17,483 nt of DNA from Verrucomicrobiales bacterium (lineage in GTDB: Bacteria > Verrucomicrobiota > Verrucomicrobiia > Verrucomicrobiales > Verrucomicrobiaceae): contig DNXB01000639.1 in the NCBI GenBank assembly GCA_003506995.1, positions 1-17,483 on the forward strand, given 5' to 3'. The position numbers were made by a program, and so were the translations under genes. Under the pieces are notes generated by a model. That model ran no database searches, was not told where the DNA came from, and was given only the letters and a program-made list of their open reading frames with translations. Of this stretch, positions 7,314 through 13,895 are shown piece by piece; the stretch's first letter is position 1, and every line of letters starts with the position of its first letter.

Positions 7314-8548
7314 AGGCGTTCGGGTTTGGCGCCAGGGCTGAGGCGCTTGGAGGTTTCGGGGTCGCTGCTGCGGGCGCGGACGCCGATGAAGCCGCTGGCG
7401 GAGAGGATGGTGAGACCGCAAAGGATGGCGAAGGTGTCGAACGACATCACTTTGAGCATGGCAAAGGCAAGCGAAGGCGCGACGAGACCGCGCATGCCGG
7501 TGAGAAAGGTGTGGACGCTCATGTACTCGGCGACGGCATGCTTCGGGGCCAGTTTGGTGACCCAGAGCGCCCAGGTGACGTTGCCACCGGCGTTGGCCAT
7601 GCCCCACAGAGCCATGCCGAGCGTCCACCAAAACAGGCTGTGGCCGAGGTAGAAGCACAGAATGCCTGCGGCGAAGAAGACATTCAGCACGGCGCGGACA
7701 GTGAAAAGATGAAAGCGGTCGTACACCAGGCCCCAGGGGTAGGAGAACAGGATGCGTGCCAGCACCGGGATGACGCCGGTGATCCAGGCCACCTCAAACG
7801 CGGGCAGGTTGATGCCATGAATCGGGTTGGCGAGGTACTCGACGAAGAGGCAGGCGGCGGCGAGGTTGCCGATGCCCATGATCATCCAGGAGATGAGCAG
7901 CATGCGGAAGTCATGGTCCTCACGCACCCAGCGCCAGGCGCTGCCAAGATTGGTGCTGGAGTTCTCGGGGGCCTCCCAGGGCGTGGCAGGCAGGCCGTAG
8001 GTCCAGAATCCGGAGATGAAGCCGCTGGCGGCAAAAGCCCAGAGCAGCCAGATGTAATGGCCCATGTCCCAGCCGAGCAGCTTGCCGCCCGCAAAGCCAA
8101 AGCACATGGCGGCGGCGGCACGGGTGACACCGGTGACGGCGTAGAGCTTGCCACGCACGGCGGCGGGGTAGTTGATGCGGTAGATTTGCGTCAGCAGCGG
8201 AATCTGCATCGACAGGCAGAACAGTCCGAGGCTCAAACCGCCGATGTAGAGCAGCGGATCATGCGGAAAAGCGGCGGAAACAGCCATGCAGGCCCCGCCG
8301 AGCATCTGCACTTTCGCGGCGGTGCGCGGGAGGGTGCTTTTGGCCCGCAGCAGCAGCGGGACGACAAACAAGCTGGCGACCATGCCGCCGCTGGTGGCGC
8401 TGAGGAAGACAGACTTCGCCACATCCCCCATGTGAAACACACGGACAGCGATGAGCATGCCGAAGGTGGCCGTGAGCGTGTCGATCACGCCAGAGGGCAA
8501 CGAGCGCCAGAGCTCGTTGCGCAGCGTGCGGGTGGTCGCGTCGGTCAC
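7310..8548 (-). CDS. MFS-type transporter
   Basis: 412 aa, strongly hydrophobic throughout, with about twelve membrane segments (for example FVVPLLL, YIWLLWAFAASGFISGFW, MLLISWMIMGIGNLAAACLF, FFAAGILCFYLGHSLFWW). A longer hydrophilic loop in the middle (LPATPWEAPENSSTNLGSAW) separates two six-helix halves, and a charged tail (SSDPETSKRLSPGAKPERL) ends the protein, as expected for the major facilitator superfamily. The substrate is unknown. The start is GTG at 8548; I see no ATG before the first helix in this frame. It is the first gene of a two-gene unit with the omega-amidase-like enzyme, so a nitrogenous or 2-oxoacid-amide solute is possible, but that is inference from position. The 149 nt between it and the GYF_2 gene contain nothing I recognise. 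Confidence 0.85.
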   Translation of the reverse strand: MTDATTRTLRNELWRSLPSGVIDTLTATFGMLIAVRVFHMGDVAKSVFLSATSGGMVASLFVVPLLLRAKSTLPRTAAKVQMLGGACMAVSAAFPHDPLLYIGGLSLGLFCLSMQIPLLTQIYRINYPAAVRGKLYAVTGVTRAAAAMCFGFAGGKLLGWDMGHYIWLLWAFAASGFISGFWTYGLPATPWEAPENSSTNLGSAWRWVREDHDFRMLLISWMIMGIGNLAAACLFVEYLANPIHGINLPAFEVAWITGVIPVLARILFSYPWGLVYDRFHLFTVRAVLNVFFAAGILCFYLGHSLFWWTLGMALWGMANAGGNVTWALWVTKLAPKHAVAEYMSVHTFLTGMRGLVAPSLAFAMLKVMSFDTFAILCGLTILSASGFIGVRARSSDPETSKRLSPGAKPERL

Positions 8549-8697
8549 GCGGGCTTTATCGCATGCGTGGGGAGCGCAGTCCAGCGATGGGACGATGGAT
8601 CAACGGGCCGACAAGGGGCGATGCGCCAGTCAGTCGTTGCAGCCAGGGGCTTGAATGGCCCACGGCTGCACCGACGCACTGGCAGACCGGCTTAAAC

Positions 8698-8958
8698 TCA
8701 GGCGGCTTTCTTGGACTTCTTGGCGGCCGGAGCGGCCTTTGCGACGGGTTTTGTGGCGGCGGGACGCTTCACCAGTTTCGGGGCGGGCATGGGAACAACC
8801 GTCAGCCATTCCTGGTAGTGAAGCCAGTTGTCGCTGCCTTCATCACGCAGGTAATCGGCGGCAGTGAGCAAGCCGCGCTTTTGGAAGTCGAGGATTTCCT
8901 TCTTGGCAAAGGGTCCGAATTCAACGAAGGAGCGACTAAGGTAAACGAGGTCTTTCAT
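8698..8958 (-). CDS. GYF_2 (DUF4339)-like domain protein with lysine/alanine-rich tail
   Basis: 86 aa from the ATG at 8958. Residues 1-53 follow the GYF_2/DUF4339 pattern: an aromatic strand (VYLSRSF), GPFAKKEILDFQKRGLL in place of the usual GP-S-eel--l---G-l, and W in SDNWLHYQEWL. Residues 54-86 are Pro/Ala/Lys only (KRPAATKPVAKAAPAAKKSK), like the tail of histone H1 or bacterial H1-like proteins. GYF_2 domains are thought to bind peptides; the basic tail suggests nucleic-acid binding or an anionic partner. The frame stays open upstream to 9051, but those residues have no domain character. Two interlocked inverted repeats lie just upstream. Confidence 0.75.
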   Translation of the reverse strand: MKDLVYLSRSFVEFGPFAKKEILDFQKRGLLTAADYLRDEGSDNWLHYQEWLTVVPMPAPKLVKRPAATKPVAKAAPAAKKSKKAA

Positions 8959-9016
8959 GGGTGTTTTATTGGAGTGGGTTAGGTTTTGGGGGAGGTGCGT
9001 ATTATCACCGAACACA

Positions 9017-9063
9017 GCGTGGAACAAGCAGCAATCCTGCCAAAGTTCCACGCAAGTTTGGCA
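9017..9063 (-). promoter_or_regulatory. Two interlocked inverted repeats in a divergent intergenic region
   Basis: Arms: GCGTGGAAC (9017-9025) pairs perfectly with GTTCCACGC (9045-9053); TGCCAAA (9038-9044) pairs perfectly with TTTGGCA (9057-9063). The order is A-B-A'-B', the topology of an H-type pseudoknot. Read on the - strand the loops are 3, 0 and 12 nt around stems of 7 and 9 bp, a sterically reasonable geometry. It lies 59 nt before the GYF_2 start. It could be an RNA leader element or two overlapping operator dyads. Confidence 0.5.
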
Positions 9064-9161
9064 AAGGATATGTCACATGGCTTCTGCACGCTCTTTTTCT
9101 CAAAAAAGATGGTGAGGCACTTGCGACAGACGCCACCGCCCTCTAGTTTATATGACAAGTA

Positions 9162-10184
9162 ATGATTATTTGCCTCGAATCGTCCATCCTCGGTGGATAT
9201 CTCACCAATGAAGTGCCCGGTTTGGTGACGGGTGTGCTGCATCTGGCCGGACAACCGCAGCCGGTGCGTGTCGAACTGGTGGGCAATTTCCTGCGAGACA
9301 TCGCCGGCTGCCGGGTGGACTTCCACAATCCGCTGCCGGAGGTGAATGAGAAACAGGCCGGCGCCATTTCCAACCTGCAACATGGCTATAGTGGTCTGAT
9401 GACCGCGTCCTACCGCGTGGCGAAGCTGCCACGGCGGCGCTCGCAAGGCGACGGGGCGTCTGCGCTGCCGACGCCGCCCGGGTTGAAGAACCTGCTGTTT
9501 TTTGAGTGGTTCAACCAGGACCAGCAGAGGGTGCTCATCCAGTCCTGGCATCTGCACCTGCGCGTCTCGGCACCGCGCTGGCAGCTCACGAAGGACGAGG
9601 AGGCCGCCCTCCTGCGCCAGAACCGCGCCCGGCGGAAGCATTTCCTTCTCGGCCAAAGTCCCAACTCCCGCTCTGCGGACGCGCTGCACAGCCCCGGCTA
9701 TGACGATCCCTTCCAGCCCACCAAGCCAGGGTGTGATCCTTTCGGCCCGAGCACTGGGGAGTCATCAGAAACTCGCCCGCCTCATAAAAAGGGCCCCCGC
9801 ACGCAGAATCCTGCGGAGAAAGATCCCGTGACGCGTTCGGCAGCACTGGCGAAGGAACTGCGGCGTTTTCAAGGATTGCTGGTCTTCAATGAGGAGGTGC
9901 GCACCCGGCCTGCGGTCCTGCGCCTGCTTTCCACCGTGGCTGACCTCGCCGCGCATCTGGTGCATATGCTGCGGCAGTTTGCGGAGGCGCAGAAAGAGCA
10001 CTGGGAGTTTCTCATGGTCGATCTGGAGCAAAGCCTGCCGCTGTTCGCCGCCGCCCTGAACGCCACCGACAAGCTGGTGCAGCAAAATCCCGGCGGTGCG
10101 GACATGCAATGGCTCGCCGGCGTGCAGGCCAGCCTGTTGAACATCGAACTGCGCATGCGCGAGCTGCTGGGACTTCTGCGCTGA
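9162..10184 (+). CDS. Conserved-looking protein of unknown function, two domains
   Basis: 340 aa, not recognised. The N-terminal part (1-140) is beta-rich (LGGYLTNEVPGLVTGVLHLA, VRVELVGNFLRDIAGCRVDF) and looks like a compact sandwich or barrel. The middle (about 150-230) is low-complexity, basic and Pro-rich (PPHKKGPRTQ). The C-terminal part (231-340) is all helical, with amphipathic stretches (LRLLSTVADLAAHLVHML, ASLLNIELRMRELLGLL). There is no signal peptide or membrane segment, so probably cytoplasmic. The start at 9162 is the first ATG in frame. A weak promoter-like pair, TTGCGA (9121) and TAGTTT (9144) with 17-nt spacing, lies just upstream and would give a leader of only a few bases. 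Confidence 0.7.
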   Translation: MIICLESSILGGYLTNEVPGLVTGVLHLAGQPQPVRVELVGNFLRDIAGCRVDFHNPLPEVNEKQAGAISNLQHGYSGLMTASYRVAKLPRRRSQGDGASALPTPPGLKNLLFFEWFNQDQQRVLIQSWHLHLRVSAPRWQLTKDEEAALLRQNRARRKHFLLGQSPNSRSADALHSPGYDDPFQPTKPGCDPFGPSTGESSETRPPHKKGPRTQNPAEKDPVTRSAALAKELRRFQGLLVFNEEVRTRPAVLRLLSTVADLAAHLVHMLRQFAEAQKEHWEFLMVDLEQSLPLFAAALNATDKLVQQNPGGADMQWLAGVQASLLNIELRMRELLGLLR

Positions 10185-10223
10185 GCGGAAGCGTGGTTGA
10201 TCCGCGCGAGGCTTGCGTCTAGC

Positions 10224-10793
10224 ATGGCGGTCATGCGTCTTTCTCATTTTGCCCTGGCCCTCACGATCATCCTGCTCGCCATCACCGGTTATCTTGCCTG
10301 GGAGGCGCAGGAGGAGGCCAAGGGAGCGCGGCGTGAACTGGAGCTGGTACGCAGGCAGCAGGCCGCCCAGGATTCTGCCAGGCCACAGTCCCCCACGCTC
10401 GTAGCCGCCATTCCACCCGTGCCAGAAGGCATGCCAGCAACCGCCATGCCACCACTGGCTGGCAGCGGCTTGATGCCTGGCTCCCCCTCCCCTGCCGCAG
10501 CGCCCGCGCCTCTGACCGCGTTGCAAAAGCAGCTCCTCGGCATGCCTGCGGTGGCAAAGATCATCGAGAGCCACAACGACCAGGGATTCGCCGTCATCGA
10601 CGCCGGCAAGAACAAGCAGCTCGAAAAGGGCATGACCTTTGATGTGCGGCGTGGCGACGGTCTGGTCGGACGGGTCATCGTGGGTGACTCCATCGACGCC
10701 GCAGAGGCGGTGGTGGACATCGACAACTCCGCCGCGCTGCCGGGGGTTCGCATTGAGACCGGGGACGAACTCGTCCTGCCCGTGCGCAAATAG
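10224..10793 (+). CDS. Membrane-anchored protein with coiled coil and C-terminal beta domain
   Basis: 189 aa from the ATG at 10224; the ATG at 10233 is equally possible. A single N-terminal membrane helix (LALTIILLAITGYLAW, about 11-26) leads into a charged helical stretch (EEAKGARRELELVRRQQ), then a Pro/Ala-rich linker (52-97), then a compact domain (about 100-189) with GFAVIDAGKNKQLEKGMTFD and GRVIVGD, ending GDELVLPVRK. That C-terminal pattern, a statement of value followed by G-x-x-x-G-M-x-F-x-V and a closing GDELV, recurs in verrucomicrobial and planctomycete envelope proteins and resembles the FlgT C-terminal or MreC-type beta barrel. Probably faces the periplasm. It lies 19 nt before tlyA and is likely cotranscribed with it. 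Specific function unknown. Confidence 0.75.
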   Translation: MAVMRLSHFALALTIILLAITGYLAWEAQEEAKGARRELELVRRQQAAQDSARPQSPTLVAAIPPVPEGMPATAMPPLAGSGLMPGSPSPAAAPAPLTALQKQLLGMPAVAKIIESHNDQGFAVIDAGKNKQLEKGMTFDVRRGDGLVGRVIVGDSIDAAEAVVDIDNSAALPGVRIETGDELVLPVRK

Positions 10794-10812
10794 ACCCAGG
10801 CTCCCTGAACTT

Positions 10813-11550
10813 ATGTCCCGCGAACGACTCGATCTGGCGCTGGTCAAACTCGGACTCGCGCCTTCGCGGGAACAGGCCAAACGCCTCATCATGGCGGGTG
10901 AGGTCAGTGTGATGGGCAGGCGCGTGACCCAGCCTGGCACACTGGTCAAGGAACAGGAGCCGATCATCGTGCGCCAGCCGCCCAAATTCGTCAGCCGCGG
11001 TGGTTTGAAGCTTGAAGGCGCGCTCGATCATTTCGGCATCGACGTGAGCGGCATGACCGTGCTTGATGCCGGCGCGTCCACCGGCGGGTTCACCGACTGT
11101 TTGCTGCAACGCGGCGCCGTGAAGGTCTTCGCCTATGATGTGGGAACCAACCAGCTTGCGTGGAAGCTGCGCAGCGACCCGCGCGTGGTGTCACGCGAGC
11201 AGTTCAACCTGCGTCACATGAAACGGGAGGACGTGGGCCAGGAGGTGGATTTTTTGGTGGCTGATTTGTCCTTCATTTCCCTCACCCTGGTGCTTCCTGC
11301 CGTTTTGCAGGCGCTGAGGCCCGGTGGGCAGGCTGTCGTGCTCGTCAAACCTCAGTTTGAGCTTTCCCGCGAGGAAGTCGGCGCTGGTGGCATCGTTCGT
11401 GAGCCAGAACTGCATGCCAAGGCCTGTGCCCGCATTGAAACTTTCGTCCGCTCACAGCCGCAGCTCGCCTGGGAGGGTTTGGTCGAATCCAGCCTTCAAG
11501 GCACCGACGGCAATCGCGAGTTCCTGGGCTGGTTCCGTGTGCTGGCGTAA
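10813..11550 (+). CDS. tlyA: TlyA-family rRNA (cytidine-2'-O)-methyltransferase
   Basis: 245 aa. An S4 RNA-binding domain (1-60, MSRERLDLALVKLGLAPSRE) precedes an FtsJ-like methyltransferase domain. Motif I is LDAGASTGGFTDCLL (84-98). The candidate catalytic K-D-K-E set is Lys66 in SRGGLKLEGAL, Asp151 in VADLSF, Lys179 in LVKPQFE, and Glu236 in GNREFL. Family members 2'-O-methylate cytidines of 16S and/or 23S rRNA; in mycobacteria this gives capreomycin sensitivity. The family was first labelled a haemolysin, which should not be carried over. The start at 10813 gives the canonical S4 N-terminus; upstream codons in the same frame overlap the previous gene and are not coding. No convincing terminator follows. 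Confidence 0.93.
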   Translation: MSRERLDLALVKLGLAPSREQAKRLIMAGEVSVMGRRVTQPGTLVKEQEPIIVRQPPKFVSRGGLKLEGALDHFGIDVSGMTVLDAGASTGGFTDCLLQRGAVKVFAYDVGTNQLAWKLRSDPRVVSREQFNLRHMKREDVGQEVDFLVADLSFISLTLVLPAVLQALRPGGQAVVLVKPQFELSREEVGAGGIVREPELHAKACARIETFVRSQPQLAWEGLVESSLQGTDGNREFLGWFRVLA

Positions 11551-11654
11551 GCCGCCATCTCGTACAGCCTGATCGGAGCGGGCCTGCCAGTGGTGGATGC
11601 ACTTCACGGAAGACCATTTCTCATTTTTGAGTATTTAAGATGAGAGTTTTCCAT

Positions 11655-11701
11655 GAAAATGATAATAATGAGTTGCGACCATGAGATAATTATCATAATT
11701 T
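11655..11701 (+). promoter_or_regulatory. AT-rich promoter-like region with GATAAT motifs
   Basis: This is an AT-rich island between tlyA and the pseudopilin gene. TTGCGA (11673-11678) and TAATTT (11696-11701) are spaced by 17 nt, a possible -35/-10 pair. The 19 bases from 11655 match the Fur-box consensus (GATAAT-GATAAT-C-ATTATC) at 14 of 19 positions by my count, and a perfect palindrome GATAATTATC lies at 11685-11694. Iron or other metalloregulation is possible but unproven, since AT-rich DNA matches this motif easily. Confidence 0.35.
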
Positions 11702-11724
11702 ATGAGCGTTAGCACAAAAACGCC

Positions 11725-12150
11725 ATGAAAGCCCTAGCTTCACCATCCCTTCTATCACGCGCTCGCGATGGGTTCAGCCTTTTTGAGGTTTTGATGTTTG
11801 TCGCCATCCTCGGCATCATGATCTCGATCATGGTTCCCATGCTCGGCCAGCATGACTCCATCTACGCCGCCCGTGACCGGCGCAACGCTCAGGAACTCGC
11901 CTCCACCTGCATGATGGCACAAGCCGCCGGGCTTGACTTCGTGCAAGGCGACAGCGTGACCGACACCGTGCGCGCCCTTGTCAGTGGCGGCATGGCGGCC
12001 CAAGGCGCCTTGAAAGGACGGATGTTCGCCGTTCCTGGCCTCAGTGAGGAGGACATTCAGGGCGCGTCCAAATATCTCACCATTCAAAATGGCGAGTTGC
12101 GTTACTCGAACGGCACCGTCGCCCATGTGCCCGGTGACTTGCGCTTGTGA
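11725..12150 (+). CDS. Type IV pilin / type II secretion pseudopilin-like protein
   Basis: 141 aa. The class III signal is clear: a basic leader (1-16, ending SRARDG), cleavage expected after Gly16, then FSLFEVLMFVAILGIMISIM with Phe17 at +1 and Glu21 at +5. The remaining globular part (about 45-141) is short and small, more like a minor pseudopilin than a major pilin, and has no cysteine pair near the end. Assembly would need a prepilin peptidase and ATPase, which are not in this window, so it is an orphan here. It sits behind an AT-rich promoter-like region and before a small membrane protein. Confidence 0.85.
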   Translation: MKALASPSLLSRARDGFSLFEVLMFVAILGIMISIMVPMLGQHDSIYAARDRRNAQELASTCMMAQAAGLDFVQGDSVTDTVRALVSGGMAAQGALKGRMFAVPGLSEEDIQGASKYLTIQNGELRYSNGTVAHVPGDLRL

Positions 12151-12245
12151 GGGCGGCTGAATGACGGCGGCTTGATCTCGCGGGTTGTTCATGCGGTGTT
12201 TTATCTTGCCTGCCACGGCAGTTGCTTCCAGCATGGCCGCGTCAC

Positions 12246-12647
12246 ATGAACACCGACTTCCTCAAAAAGAACTGGTATCTCCTCACCCCTGCCGCCCTCG
12301 TCCTCGTGCCGCTGCTGATGATTGCCTTCTGCATGGTGAACTACGGCTATGACTTCACCGAATCCATAAAGGCCGTCCGCCATGTCGGCTCCACCAGCAC
12401 GCGTTACGGCCAGGGCTTTTCCGAGCGCAAATTCAAGATGGTGCGCGTCGGCATGGACGGCAAGGCGGTTTACAACACGCTCAAGACCCCCATGGAACGC
12501 AACGTGCCGGAGGACACCGAATGGCGCTACAGCCTGCCCTCCAGCGGCACGGAGTATTATCACGAACGCATCATCATCATGGAGCAGGACAAAAACGGCA
12601 TCCCCCGCGTCAAAGAGCGCATCAGCCGTTTTCACACGCCGGATTGA
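12246..12647 (+). CDS. Small single-pass membrane protein, unknown function
   Basis: 133 aa from the ATG at 12246; an in-frame TTG at 12222 would add eight residues and is less likely. A short basic N-terminus (MNTDFLKKNW) is followed by one membrane helix (YLLTPAALVLVPLLMIAFCM, about 11-30), then a polar domain of about 100 residues, rich in beta-prone and charged residues (FKMVRVGMDGKAVYNTLKT, EYYHERIIIMEQDKNG). By the positive-inside rule the bulk would be periplasmic. I do not recognise a family. The 95 nt before it carry no signal I can name. It lies 39 nt before the LysM lipoprotein gene, so the two may be cotranscribed. Confidence 0.65.
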   Translation: MNTDFLKKNWYLLTPAALVLVPLLMIAFCMVNYGYDFTESIKAVRHVGSTSTRYGQGFSERKFKMVRVGMDGKAVYNTLKTPMERNVPEDTEWRYSLPSSGTEYYHERIIIMEQDKNGIPRVKERISRFHTPD

Positions 12648-12686
12648 TTCAGCCGCGAACTGCGCGAGAGTGCCGCCCTTAACCGC

Positions 12687-13166
12687 ATGAGCCATTTTGC
12701 CAAGCATCTGCTGAAATTCTGCCCTGTTCTCCTCCTCGCGCTGGCGCTGGCCTCCTGCCAGACCTCCACGCGCATCAAGGGCCTGCCCAAAAACCTGCCG
12801 GTCATCAACCTGCATGGCTCACCCAGCACGCCTGCCCACGGCCTGGCCCACCGGGACTACCCCTTCGAGCCCGATGGCGACTACAACACCGCCTGGGCCG
12901 CAGAAGGCGGCCAGGGAGCCGGCATGGACTATTCCTCCTGGCGCACCTCCCACGGCAGCTCCTCCTCGCGCAGCTCATCCAAAAAGAAAACCTCCAGCTC
13001 CAAGTCCAAATCCACCGGCAAAGGCGGAACCTACGCCATTAAAAGCGGAGACACGCTCTCCGCCATCGCCCGCAAAAACGGCACCACCGTGGCCAAGCTC
13101 AAGGCGGCCAATGGATTGTCTGGCGACATGATCCGCGCCGGTAAAACACTCAAGATTCCCAAGTGA
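12687..13166 (+). CDS. LysM-domain lipoprotein
   Basis: 159 aa. A lipoprotein signal peptide ends in LALASC, with Cys24 as the lipidated residue. A polar region (25-85) is followed by a Ser/Lys low-complexity linker (86-113, SSSSRSSSKKKTSSSKSKS), then one LysM domain (114-158): GTYAIKSGDTLSAIARKNGT, then LKAANGLSGDMIRAGKTLKI. LysM binds peptidoglycan, so the protein should tether membrane and wall, probably on the periplasmic face. The stop codon overlaps the GTG start of the next gene, a peptidoglycan amidase, by four bases (GTGA). It resembles NlpD in having a lipobox and LysM but has no M23/LytM activator domain. Confidence 0.9.
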   Translation: MSHFAKHLLKFCPVLLLALALASCQTSTRIKGLPKNLPVINLHGSPSTPAHGLAHRDYPFEPDGDYNTAWAAEGGQGAGMDYSSWRTSHGSSSSRSSSKKKTSSSKSKSTGKGGTYAIKSGDTLSAIARKNGTTVAKLKAANGLSGDMIRAGKTLKIPK

Positions 13167-13786
13167 TCGTGACCCCGCGTCTTCCACGCATCGCTGCGGC
13201 ATGCCTGGCGCTGATGCTGGGTGCTTGGACGACGGGTGCGGCGGCCCAGACATTCCGGTTTTCGACTGTGGTCATCGATCCAGGCCACGGAGGCAAGGAC
13301 GGCGGCTCCGTCTGGAACGGCTTGATCGAGAAAAAGCTCTGCCTGGATGTCGCGAAACGTGTCGAGACCGGCTTGAAGTCCCGTGGGCTCAAAACCTCCA
13401 TGACCCGCCGCACTGATGTGTTTGTGGAGCTTTCCCAGCGGGCGCGTCTCGCCAACCGTGTTCCCTCTTCCATCTTCGTCAGCATTCATTTCAATGGCAG
13501 CCGCACCACCCTCATCTCCGGAGGGGAGGTTTATTACCGCAGCCCTCGCGGCCGTGTCATCGCCTCCGCCATCAGCCGCAGCATCAAATCTCGCGTGACC
13601 GGTGGCACTCGCGGCATCTTCCACGGCGACTACAAGGTGCTGCGTGAAACCCGGATGCCCGCCGTGCTCGTCGAATGCGGCTACATCAGCAACAAACGCG
13701 AGGCCGCGCGCTGCGCCACCCCTGCGCACCGGCAGAAGCTGGCCGATGCCATCGTCAGCGGCATCCTCGCCGTGCGGGCGAAGTGA
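13163..13786 (+). CDS. N-acetylmuramoyl-L-alanine amidase (Amidase_3)
   Basis: 207 aa. A signal peptide (1-28, core RIAAACLALMLGAW, ending GAAA) precedes a single Amidase_3 domain. Zinc ligands are His42 in DPGHGGKDGG, Glu56 in GLIEKKLCLD and His109 in VSIHFNGS; the catalytic Glu171 is in AVLVECGYISN. It cleaves the bond between MurNAc and the stem peptide and would act in the periplasm, probably at division or during wall turnover. There is no own wall-binding domain. The GTG start is supported by the four-base overlap with the LysM lipoprotein stop and by the signal peptide that follows at once. E. coli AmiC needs the LysM lipoprotein NlpD as activator, so pairing with a LysM lipoprotein is suggestive. 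Confidence 0.93.
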   Translation: MIVTPRLPRIAAACLALMLGAWTTGAAAQTFRFSTVVIDPGHGGKDGGSVWNGLIEKKLCLDVAKRVETGLKSRGLKTSMTRRTDVFVELSQRARLANRVPSSIFVSIHFNGSRTTLISGGEVYYRSPRGRVIASAISRSIKSRVTGGTRGIFHGDYKVLRETRMPAVLVECGYISNKREAARCATPAHRQKLADAIVSGILAVRAK

Positions 13787-13895
13787 GCACGGCGCCAGCT
13801 TTCATTTCTTTTGAAAACACATCACCGCCCGGCCATGGCACGGCAGTTGACGAATGAATCTGCGTAGGTGATGGAATCGTACCTTCAACGTCCGT

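Noticed and set aside
7511..8695. 394-codon + strand open frame across the MFS gene
   Set aside because: Shadow of the transporter, with His/Gly/Ala/Glu-rich nonsense composition.
9092..9109. Terminator-like TCTTTTT/AAAAAGA stem
   Set aside because: All but one or two pairs are A-T, there is no T tract after the stem, and it lies between divergent genes where no terminator is expected.
11619..11650. Terminator after tlyA
   Set aside because: The best stem is six weak base pairs with a 15-nt loop and only a short T run; too weak to call.
13847..13875. Promoter with TTGACG before the polyprenyl synthase
   Set aside because: The -35-like hexamer is good, but the bases 17 nt downstream (GATGGA) do not resemble a -10.
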